NCBI GenBank assembly: GCA_023262645.1
Contig: JALRAA010000068.1
Span: forward strand, 1-7,263
Direction: 5' to 3'
Source of the DNA: Burkholderiaceae bacterium
GTDB taxonomy: Bacteria; Pseudomonadota; Gammaproteobacteria; Burkholderiales; Burkholderiaceae_C
DNA: 7,263 bases
Position 1 is the stretch's first letter; every line of letters starts with the position of its first letter. The notes below the pieces were generated by a model. The model was given only the letters and a program-made list of their open reading frames with translations. It was not told where the DNA came from and did no database searches. A program made the position numbers and the translations under genes. Shown here in pieces: positions 1-5,946 of this stretch.

Positions 1-1
1 C

Positions 2-892
2 TTAGAAGGTAAGGATTTAACTTTCTACACCACTGATGTTCATGCTGATGAGAATCTAAAAGCTATCGAGCAAGAAGCTCATGCTAAGGGCAGCTTCCTA
101 TTTAGAGATTGGGAGAATTCAAATAAAGAGCAGGCTCCTATTGATGAAGGAACTAAGTACCGTTCTATTATAGTAGATGTTAGAAAAGCTGTTAATGAAG
201 CTTTACGTACTTTATTAGAAGGCGGTAAGTTAAAAGGCTATAATGTTGAGACTAAAAGAGAGCCTTCTGAAGAAGAGAGAGAGTTAGCTAAAAAATACGG
301 TTTTTCTCCTCTAGGGTTGATGCTTAATGTTGAGAAGCAGACAGCATACTTAGGTACTTTTGAAAGTAAGAGTGAGAAAGGTACCCCAACTGAAGTAGCG
401 GTATCTCTTAAATTCGCTCTTTCTGATGAAGTAAAAAAAGGTAACTTCTATGTAGACGGAGAAGCTTCTTCTGATGAAGGAAGTATTGACTTAATTCTTG
501 CTTTCAATCCTGAAGATGGTACTAGCATGCTTCAAAAGATCCAACCTACTTTAACTGATCTTATCCGTCATGAGACTGAGCATTTGACTCAAAGCGGTGT
601 TGAAGAGAAGCCTACCAAATGGATGAGAGCTGATCAAGCTAGAAGATTAAAGATTAGACAGAACCCAGAATTATTCTACAAATACTTCCTTTTACCAAAA
701 GAAGTAGATGCTAACATTCAAGGTTTATACGCTAAATCAAAATACGAAAAGAAAGACTTCCAAGAAGTTGTAGATGAATACTTAACAGGATTAGTAGGTG
801 ATGGAATTATCACTCAGGCTAACAGTAAGCAGATCTACAGTAAATGGAAAACCAGAGCAGCTGAAATTGGTGGATTACCAGAATTAAAATAA
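2..892 (+). CDS. Phage-like protein with HExxH metallopeptidase motif (5' partial)
   Basis: The reading frame is open from base 2 to a TAA at 890-892, giving about 296 residues with the N-terminus outside the window. No internal start needs to be chosen; the TTG/ATG at 317-322 is inside the same open frame. Around residues 190-194 is HETEH, the zinc-binding HExxH signature of zincin peptidases. About 40 residues later, PKEVDA (near residue 234) carries a glutamate that could be the third zinc ligand, as in gluzincin-type enzymes. The rest is charged, rich in Lys and Glu, with no signal peptide or membrane segment. Base composition is AT-rich and codons mostly end in A or T, unlike everything after about 1280. 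The next gene starts one base after the stop, which is typical phage packing. I do not recognise a named family. It could be a virion-associated protease or a structural protein with a degenerate protease domain. Confidence 0.7.
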   Translation, partial: LEGKDLTFYTTDVHADENLKAIEQEAHAKGSFLFRDWENSNKEQAPIDEGTKYRSIIVDVRKAVNEALRTLLEGGKLKGYNVETKREPSEEERELAKKYGFSPLGLMLNVEKQTAYLGTFESKSEKGTPTEVAVSLKFALSDEVKKGNFYVDGEASSDEGSIDLILAFNPEDGTSMLQKIQPTLTDLIRHETEHLTQSGVEEKPTKWMRADQARRLKIRQNPELFYKYFLLPKEVDANIQGLYAKSKYEKKDFQEVVDEYLTGLVGDGIITQANSKQIYSKWKTRAAEIGGLPELK

Positions 893-893
893 T

Positions 894-1268
894 ATGCAAA
901 GTTTGTTAGATTTGTTTGAAGTTACGAAAGAGGATCTAAATCCTGATTTGAAGAAGTACCGTTTATATTGTGATATGGATGGCGTACTTTCTGATTTTAA
1001 AGAACAATTTGACCATTTATTCGGTATGACTCCGGATGAAGCTAAAGACAAGTACGGTGCAGCCGGATTCTGGGATAGGGTGCACAGTCAAGGAAAAGGC
1101 TTCTGGGCTACTATGCCATGGACACCTGGAGGTCAAAAACTCTGGTCAGCGATATCGAAGTACAATCCAACGCTCTTAACAGCTCCTCCAAGAGAACCGG
1201 GAGGTTACGGATTAGATCCAGCTTCAATGAACGGTAAGAAAAGCTGGGCTAAGAGTCATTTATCACCC
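894..1268 (+). CDS. HAD-family 5'(3')-deoxyribonucleotidase-like protein, 3' end lost at a junction
   Basis: The ATG lies one base after the preceding TAA, with no strong Shine-Dalgarno, so it is probably translationally coupled. Residues 25-35 contain YCDMDGVLSDF, HAD motif I, with Asp27 as likely nucleophile and Asp29 as acid/base. The stretch TLLTAPP near residues 93-99 fits motif II (Thr96), and the Lys-rich segment at residues 115-120 fits motif III. Homologues continue after the HLSP region into a motif IV with paired aspartates, which is absent here. The frame stays open to 1445, but beyond about residue 125-129 it reads antisense across an aminotransferase gene, so the tail is not real protein. 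Such enzymes dephosphorylate deoxynucleoside monophosphates and occur in phages as nucleotide-pool genes; the substrate cannot be told from sequence. Composition matches the upstream phage-like gene. Confidence 0.75.
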
Positions 1269-1282
1269 GCACCTGCAGGCAA
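1266..1282. other. Probable chimeric junction A/B (phage-like to actinobacterial)
   Basis: Left of here the + strand encodes the HAD protein up to its HLSP segment. Right of here the - strand encodes an aminotransferase that is conserved as far as its FYADG motif. Both genes fail at the same few bases, and base composition changes from AT-rich to balanced. The palindrome CCTGCAGG sits at 1272-1279, inside the breakpoint interval. No integrase, repeat or tRNA is nearby to suggest a natural insertion. Confidence 0.8.
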
Positions 1283-2414
1283 GACCATCTGCGTAAAAAG
1301 CGTTACCGGGAACGTAAGCAACTTTGGCAACAATCGCTTTAGGCATCATCGCCTTGGTATCGATTCCGGCCGGCAAAGTTACCCAGACGTAAAAGCCACC
1401 CTTAGGTCGCGTCCAATTCGCAGATTTTGGAAAAGTGGCATCTAGCGTCTCCAACATGGCATCTCGCCTTACCCGATACAGATTCACAAATGATGCAATC
1501 TGATCGCGCCAAGGTTGGTTTGCGAGATAACTAGAGATTGCTAGTTGCGAGAAATTAGATGGACATAAAATTGAAGATTCAGAGGCGATAACTAATTTTT
1601 CACGGAGCGTTGGTGGGACTAACGCCCAACCAACTCGAAACCCGGGAACAATTGTTTTTGAAAATGAACCTAAATAAATTACATTCTCAGAATCTTCAGC
1701 GCGCATCGCATTAGGCGATGGTCTATCAAAACCAAGAAGTCCATAAGGATTATCTTCAACTACGAATATCTTCTCTTCTCTGCAAATATTTAGGATTTCG
1801 GTACGGCGCGAACTCGGCATAGTTACGCCGGTTGGATTCTGATAATTCGGAATCAAGTAGATGAATTTGATTCTCGATCCCTGGTAGCGCAAGGTCTTAA
1901 TCGCATCACGGAGCGCTTCAGGCGAAAGTCCTGATTGGTCCATCTCAACATGAACAACGCGAGCTTCATATTGGGCAAAGGTGCCGAGCGCGCCAACGTA
2001 AGAAGGCGCCTCAACCAGCACCACATCGCCCGGATCTATAAAAATCCTAGAGATTAAGTCCAGCGCTTGTTGCGAGCCAGTAGTTACCAGCACATCATCG
2101 GGGTTGGCACGGATACCTTCCAGCGCCATCACATCGCAGATCTGTTCCCTTAATTTTGGGTGGCCCTGGCCGCTGCCGTATTGGAGCGCCTCTTGTCCAT
2201 TCTCACGGACTAATTTCTCAAGCAATGACGCCATGACATCCATCGGAATAGCAGAGAGATTGGGCATGCCACCCGCAAGTGAAACTATCTCCGGACGCGA
2301 GGCGACTGCAAAGAGCGACCTAATTTCACTCGGCTTCATATGGGCCGCGCGATGAGCAAAGCGCTCTTCTAGATTTTCGGGCGCGTGGGTCTGGTAGCGC
2401 TCAGTTTCAGACAT
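1278..2414 (-). CDS. PLP-dependent aminotransferase, class I/II fold (2-aminoadipate/MocR-like), C-terminus truncated
   Basis: The ATG at 2414-2412 is preceded by GGGAGA about 8 bases upstream, a good ribosome-binding site. About 378 native residues are present. Fold-type I motifs appear in order: TTGSQQA near 111-117 (phosphate cup), NPTG at 193-196 (Asn193, PLP ring contact), DNPYG at 221-225 (Asp221 to the pyridine nitrogen, Tyr224), and SFSK at 250-253 with Lys253 as the Schiff-base lysine, followed by Arg260. The sequence most resembles the LysN/2-aminoadipate transaminase group, whose members are usually about 390-430 residues; the amino donor is not determinable here. The last roughly 25 residues, including the C-terminal arginine that binds the substrate carboxylate, are missing because the frame runs into phage-like DNA and stops by chance at 1263. 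It lies 33 bases downstream of the amidase gene, suggesting one transcript. Confidence 0.88.
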
Positions 2415-2447
2415 GGCGAGATTCTCCCATAAGGGAAAACGATTTGT

Positions 2448-2684
2448 TTACAGGTTTCGCAATCCCGCGCGACGTAGATCTTCGATGCGAAGTGTGCCGG
2501 TTTTGGCATCTTCTTCTACAGATAAAAAGAGCCTCTGTATTGCAATAACTAAGCCTTCCGCGATTGTGTCTCTAAAAGATGAATCATTTAATCGGGCGGC
2601 ATCTTTGGGATTCGTTAGATAGCCCAACTCAAGGCGAATTGTCGGAGCCTTTGTTAATCTCAATAAATCCCAAGTTTTTGCATG
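2448..2684 (-). CDS. N-acetylmuramoyl-L-alanine amidase, C-terminal fragment (CwlM-like)
   Basis: The fragment reads through THAKTWDLLRLTKAPTIRLE and then GYLTNPKDAARL, the end of an Amidase_3 catalytic domain. In this family the Glu of the LELGYLTN segment is a conserved active-site-region residue. A C-terminal extension of about 45 residues follows, ending RNL with TAA at 2450-2448. A TTG at 2663 could be called as a start, but the family match continues upstream of it to about 2684, where carB begins. This is therefore a 5'-truncated gene, not a 71-residue protein. The enzyme class cleaves the bond between MurNAc and the stem peptide in peptidoglycan; in Mycobacterium the CwlM homologue is instead a regulator of precursor synthesis. 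In actinobacteria a cwlM-type gene lies near trxA, parB and parA, which fits a chromosomal origin-proximal source, though those genes are not in the window. Confidence 0.8.
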   Translation of the reverse strand, partial: HAKTWDLLRLTKAPTIRLELGYLTNPKDAARLNDSSFRDTIAEGLVIAIQRLFLSVEEDAKTGTLRIEDLRRAGLRNL

Positions 2685-2688
2685 GGTT
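2681..2688. other. Probable chimeric junction B/C (actinobacterial amidase to betaproteobacterial carB)
   Basis: Reading the - strand, carB matches its family through TYIEP (codon 68 at 2686-2684) and then gives unrelated residues and a stop at about 2660. In a different frame the amidase family match begins at about 2687-2682. The shared bases ACCCAT can be read in either gene, which looks like microhomology at a join. Neither gene has a natural end here. Confidence 0.85.
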
Positions 2689-2887
2689 CGATGTAGGTAA
2701 CGTCCGCTGTGGCAGGGTCGGTCATGATCGTGGCGGGGTTGCTGTTGATCAAGATGACTTTGAAGCCTTCTTCGCGCAGCGCTTTACAAGCTTGCACGCC
2801 AGAATAGTCGAACTCGCAGGCCTGCCCAATGATGATGGGGCCAGCGCCAATGATGAGAATGCTTTGAAGGTCGGTCCGCTTTGGCAT
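2684..2887 (-). CDS. carB: Carbamoyl-phosphate synthase large subunit, N-terminal fragment
   Basis: The start ATG at 2887-2885 follows the carA stop by one base, with GGAGA about 9 bases upstream inside the end of carA. The 68 native residues begin MPKRTDLQSILIIGAGPIII and contain the glycine-rich GAGPIIIGQ (residues 14-22), ACEFDYSG, and NSNPATIMTDP, all hallmarks of the first pre-ATP-grasp domain of CarB. The full protein is about 1070 residues and makes carbamoyl phosphate from ammonia, bicarbonate and two ATP, receiving ammonia from CarA by a tunnel. After TYIEP, where homologues continue into a Val-rich helix, the frame gives seven unrelated residues and stops at about 2660. The loss is at the contig junction, not an evolved truncation as far as can be seen. 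Confidence 0.93.
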
Positions 2888-2888
2888 G

Positions 2889-3485
2889 TTATTTGGTCTC
2901 CATCAGTTTGATGAAGCGATCGAAGAGGTAGGCAATGTCATGAGGACCTGGAGAGGCCTCTGGGTGACCTTGAAAACAGAACGCAGGTTTGTCAGTGCGA
3001 GCCAAACCTTGCAGTGTGCCGTCGAACAAAGAAACGTGTGTGGCACGCAAGTTAGCGGGCAAAGATTTTTCGTCCACCGCAAAGCCGTGGTTTTGGCTGG
3101 TAATGGACACACGACCTGAGTCGAGGTCTTTGACAGGGTGGTTGGCACCATGGTGGCCAAACTTCATTTTGAAAGTTTTGGCACCGCTGGCCAAGGCCAT
3201 GATTTGGTGACCCAAGCAAATACCAAACGTAGGAATGCCAGTTTCAATCAATTCTTTGGCCGCAGCAATGGCGTAGTCGCATGGCTCTGGGTCGCCAGGG
3301 CCGTTGGACAAGAAAATGCCATCAGGCTTGTGCTTGAGCACTTCGGCTGCCGGCGTTTTGGCCGGCAGCACGGTAACTTTACAACCGCGCTCGGCCAGCA
3401 TGCGCAAAATATTTTTCTTGACGCCAAAGTCGTAAGCCACCACATGGAAACGCGGGGCGGCTTGATGGCCATGCATGTGAATCAA
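2889..3485 (-). CDS. carA: Carbamoyl-phosphate synthase small subunit, C-terminal glutaminase domain (5' truncated)
   Basis: From VVAYDFGVKKNILRML (starting about residue 15) to the TAA at 2891-2889 the sequence follows the class I glutamine amidotransferase domain of CarA closely. GICLGHQ holds the nucleophile Cys90, and FQGHPEASPGP holds His173 and Glu175, completing the triad. The segments SNGPGDP and QNHGFAVDE are also standard. The full protein is about 380 residues; the N-terminal half, roughly 180 residues, is absent. The TTG at 3485 is not a real start, because carA begins far upstream of this domain and the first 10-13 residues lie near a junction. CarA hydrolyses glutamine and passes ammonia to CarB for pyrimidine and arginine synthesis. 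The order carA-carB with a one-base gap is the normal operon layout, and the residue choices are betaproteobacterial in style. Confidence 0.93.
   Translation of the reverse strand: MIHMHGHQAAPRFHVVAYDFGVKKNILRMLAERGCKVTVLPAKTPAAEVLKHKPDGIFLSNGPGDPEPCDYAIAAAKELIETGIPTFGICLGHQIMALASGAKTFKMKFGHHGANHPVKDLDSGRVSITSQNHGFAVDEKSLPANLRATHVSLFDGTLQGLARTDKPAFCFQGHPEASPGPHDIAYLFDRFIKLMETK
3465..3485. other. Probable junction C/D inside carA
   Basis: The - strand carA domain stops being recognisable upstream of about 3455-3475, while from about 3477 the + strand carries a hydrophobic protein of different identity. The palindrome CATGCATG lies at 3470-3477. Both sides have similar base composition and betaproteobacterial-looking proteins, so this could be an inversion or chimera within one genome rather than a mix of two organisms. 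Confidence 0.7.
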
Positions 3486-4112
3486 TTCTCACCCAGGGTG
3501 GCGCGCAGCACTGGCCTGCTCAGTGTGTTGGCGTTGGCTGTGTTGTGTTGGCTGGCATGGCATGCCCACAGCTTGGGCGTTTTGCCCACGGTCTGGGCGT
3601 TGTGTGTGGCGCTGGCGGGCGCAGGCGTGTGCGTATTGTGTGTGGCCATGTGGCGAACTGCCCAGCCGGTGGTGCTTCACGCATTGTGGTGCGCTGCATT
3701 GTTTTTGTTTGGCTTGAATGCTTTGCTGCAAGGCATGTCTGGCGAGCGCGTGCATTTTCATGGCAACACCACCGATCGACCCACCGCAGACACCGTGTGG
3801 GTCACAGAAGGTTTCAACGGTGAATTTGAACGCTTGCAGTTTTTGTTGCCGGGTCATAACCGGTTTGTGCCACAGCAGACCAAACTGCAGGCATTGATCG
3901 ACGGCTCAGACCGCACACCGGGTACCTGGTTCATCGTTCCTCGTGGGGTGAGCGAACCGCCTTTGCCATGTGAAACCCAGCATGTCTGCGAACGTGTGGC
4001 TGTGCGATGGGACATTGAACAACGCTTGAAGCCCGGCCAAGTCCATGCGGGCAATGTATGGCGGCCCAGCGAATGGTTGTGGCGTCAAGAGTGGTTGATG
4101 CGGGTGCGATGA
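3477..4112 (+). CDS. Membrane protein fragment, possibly C-terminal part of a GT39/ArnT-like glycosyltransferase
   Basis: The frame ends at TGA 4110-4112. It is open far upstream, but upstream of about 3477 it is antisense to carA and not credible; in-frame ATG 3471 and GTG 3477 are possible but unproven starts. From 3477 there are 211 residues: three hydrophobic helices (about 13-28, 35-58, 65-84), then a soluble region of about 125 residues with a GHNRF segment, a TWFIVPRG segment, and Cys165/Cys171 that could form a disulfide. Helices followed by a soluble C-terminal domain would fit the end of a polytopic periplasmic glycosyltransferase that uses lipid-linked sugars, but no catalytic motif is present because those lie in the missing N-terminal part. 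This assignment is tentative; a complete three-helix membrane protein is the alternative. It converges with the next gene, overlapping it by 28 bases. Confidence 0.5.
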   Translation: MNQFSPRVARSTGLLSVLALAVLCWLAWHAHSLGVLPTVWALCVALAGAGVCVLCVAMWRTAQPVVLHALWCAALFLFGLNALLQGMSGERVHFHGNTTDRPTADTVWVTEGFNGEFERLQFLLPGHNRFVPQQTKLQALIDGSDRTPGTWFIVPRGVSEPPLPCETQHVCERVAVRWDIEQRLKPGQVHAGNVWRPSEWLWRQEWLMRVR

Positions 4113-4759
4113 AACCCACCGCGCCTGATCCATTGGTAATGCGCAAACAACCACAGACCGGGGTCTAACCAAGCGTCCCACACATTACCGGTTGGCGCAT
4201 GGGTGGCCACAAACAAACCAGTAGCCACCAGCCAGCAGGTCGCGGCTTTGGCATGTCCTTCGGGCAAAGGCAACACATAAGCAGCGGTCATCCACAAACC
4301 TGATGCCCACCATGCCCACCACAGCAAACGCGGCTCAAATCCCATGCTGTAAATGTCCCATGGCAGCCAGCCAAATGCATCGAGCAACAAGCACCAACCG
4401 ACCAACACCAGCGCCAACCACAACCCCTGGCCGAGGCGCGATGTATCGTGGCTGCCAAACAGACGGTTGGATGGGCCTTTGATATCGTCCCAAGCCACCG
4501 CGAGGCAAGCGCACAGTGTCATCAGACTGGGTGTTTGAAATACCAAGCCCAGCGACGGCAACACCGATTGCCACACGAGCAGCACCAGCAAAGCGGCGAT
4601 GCTGCACATGACCCAGCGCCAGCGCCGGTCATACGAGGGCAAACACTGCACACCCAACCAGCTCAAGACAGCCAGCCAGACAACGGTGTGAAACAGCTGT
4701 TGCATGGCCAAGGAAGGTAATAACGAAGCCGTGCTGAAGTGTCCCAGCCAAGCGTTCAT
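4085..4759 (-). CDS. Tryptophan-rich multi-pass membrane protein, unknown function
   Basis: The start chosen is ATG 4759-4757, which overlaps the stop of the upstream sialidase-like gene as ATGA, indicating translational coupling. A longer open frame extends upstream but only as a shadow of that gene. The 224-residue product has about five or six hydrophobic helices (roughly 22-40, 48-68, 77-90, 112-130, 146-163, 172-187) and many tryptophans, notably LLWWAWWASGLW near 145-156. I recognise no catalytic motif or family. Its coupling to a predicted exported sialidase-like protein suggests a shared role at the cell envelope, but this is inference from position only. Its last 28 bases overlap the convergent + strand gene, so the two mRNAs could pair at their 3' ends. 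Confidence 0.7.
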   Translation of the reverse strand: MNAWLGHFSTASLLPSLAMQQLFHTVVWLAVLSWLGVQCLPSYDRRWRWVMCSIAALLVLLVWQSVLPSLGLVFQTPSLMTLCACLAVAWDDIKGPSNRLFGSHDTSRLGQGLWLALVLVGWCLLLDAFGWLPWDIYSMGFEPRLLWWAWWASGLWMTAAYVLPLPEGHAKAATCWLVATGLFVATHAPTGNVWDAWLDPGLWLFAHYQWIRRGGFHRTRINHS

Positions 4760-5937
4760 GGGGCCCCCTTGTCTTGGGGCACTGCACGCCAGCGTTGCCA
4801 AGCGATCCCTTGGCGCAAATGCGTGTAAGAGAGCCACAGTCGGTCTTCGCTCCAACGCATAGACGGGTAGGAAAATTCGCTGCCTGAGCCACCCTCGGCA
4901 AGTGTGATGGGCGGCGACCAATTCAACCCGTCTTGGCTGTGGTGCATCACCAGTTGGCTGCGAACCCTCTCCAGCGGATTGCGCACCATCATCCACTCGC
5001 CCGAGGGCAAGCGCAGACTGGCGACCGCAGTGTCTTGCTGGCTCAGGTTCAGTTCAGGCTGCAGTTGCCAATGTTGACCGGCATCGGTGCTGGCGACCAC
5101 TTGAAGTTTGTCGCGTGGTGCCAGCGTGCGCAAATAGGCCAGCCAGTGGTTGCCGTCCACCGCCACCGGTGCAGGTTGCAACGATTGGCCCACATCGGTC
5201 AACCGGCGCAGTCCTTGGAATTCACCCTCAGGGCTGAACCAAGCAAACGCAGGATAGTGGCCACCCAATTCGAAATGCAATGGCAGCACCATGCCGCCAT
5301 CGGCCAATGGCAAAGGCGCATGCCGGACCAAGTGGCTCAGGTTCCACAACCAACCCAAAGGCAATTGACCGACTGTTTCAAATGCGGGTGCAGCCGCTGC
5401 GGAGCTGCTCGCCGCAGTTTGGCGCAAATGCAGTACCCGGGCCGCCGCCCATCCGCCCAAGCCGGTGCCCACCACAAACAAGTGCAGGCGATGTTGCTGG
5501 TCCACCCAGGCCACAGGGTTGCCTAAGTGCAATATGCCTTTGCCCAAGGTTGCTGAGGCGGTCTGGCGGTCAACCACCCACACCGGCGCGGTCCATGTTT
5601 GTTGTTGCCGCGACCACAACGACATGGCGATGCGCACATCGGGGCGGGCCTCTTTGCTGCCTGCAAACCAAAAAGCCGCGAGCGCGTAAGCAGGGTGGTC
5701 AGGCAGGTCCACCAGATGGCTGGCGTGGGCGGCAGGTGCTTGTGCAGGTTGACCGATCATGCCTTGGGCTTCCAGCACCCAAGCGTGTGAGGTGGATTTA
5801 GGTGAAGCAGGCAAGGCAGCAGGTTTGCCGATGGGGTTGTCTTGGCTCGGTTGAACAAACAGCAATGTGCCAACCAACAACCACACCGATAGCCAGACCA
5901 CAGGTCGCACAGAGGGTGGTAGCCATTCTTTGCGCAT
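4756..5937 (-). CDS. Sialidase-like BNR-repeat protein (COG4692-type predicted neuraminidase)
   Basis: The 393-residue product starts at ATG 5937-5935 and has an N-terminal hydrophobic stretch (about residues 12-28) after basic residues, consistent with a signal anchor or signal peptide for export. The body looks like a sialidase beta-propeller: FWFAGSKEARPDVRI (about 89-103), LGNPVAWVDQQHRLHLFVV (138-156), and two Asp-box-like motifs, STDAGQHW (283-290) and SQDGLNW (334-340). The YPSMRWSEDRLWLSYTH segment (357-373) is also typical of this group. Family members are annotated as exo-alpha-sialidases, but many lack tested activity and I cannot place the arginine triad with confidence. It lies 9 bases after the prfC stop with no strong Shine-Dalgarno, and overlaps the next gene by 4 bases, so it probably belongs to one transcript with both. 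Confidence 0.8.
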   Translation of the reverse strand: MRKEWLPPSVRPVVWLSVWLLVGTLLFVQPSQDNPIGKPAALPASPKSTSHAWVLEAQGMIGQPAQAPAAHASHLVDLPDHPAYALAAFWFAGSKEARPDVRIAMSLWSRQQQTWTAPVWVVDRQTASATLGKGILHLGNPVAWVDQQHRLHLFVVGTGLGGWAAARVLHLRQTAASSSAAAAPAFETVGQLPLGWLWNLSHLVRHAPLPLADGGMVLPLHFELGGHYPAFAWFSPEGEFQGLRRLTDVGQSLQPAPVAVDGNHWLAYLRTLAPRDKLQVVASTDAGQHWQLQPELNLSQQDTAVASLRLPSGEWMMVRNPLERVRSQLVMHHSQDGLNWSPPITLAEGGSGSEFSYPSMRWSEDRLWLSYTHLRQGIAWQRWRAVPQDKGAP

Positions 5938-5946
5938 ACGCTGGTT

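Noticed and set aside
1269..1445. C-terminal extension of the HAD gene to a 183-residue protein
   Set aside because: Beyond about 1268 it is the antisense reading of the aminotransferase, whose - strand frame carries the conserved motifs; the extension has no HAD motif IV.
894..2414. Auxiliary metabolic gene: a phage carrying an aminotransferase
   Set aside because: Both genes are broken at the same point and composition changes there, so a chimera explains it better than transfer.
2413..2911. Small + strand open frames over the amidase and carB
   Set aside because: They are antisense to recognised genes and cross a breakpoint; no start signals or family features support them.
3138..3476. 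N-terminal part of the long + strand frame ending at 4112
   Set aside because: It runs antisense to the strongly conserved carA glutaminase domain and has no hydrophobic or recognisable character.
4760..4996. Upstream extension of the 224-residue membrane protein to 303 residues
   Set aside because: The extra residues are an out-of-frame reading of the sialidase-like gene; the ATGA overlap start is more natural.
4933..5801. Two + strand open frames opposite the sialidase-like gene
   Set aside because: They are low-complexity, rich in Gln, Pro and Arg, and antisense to a gene with recognisable Asp-box motifs.
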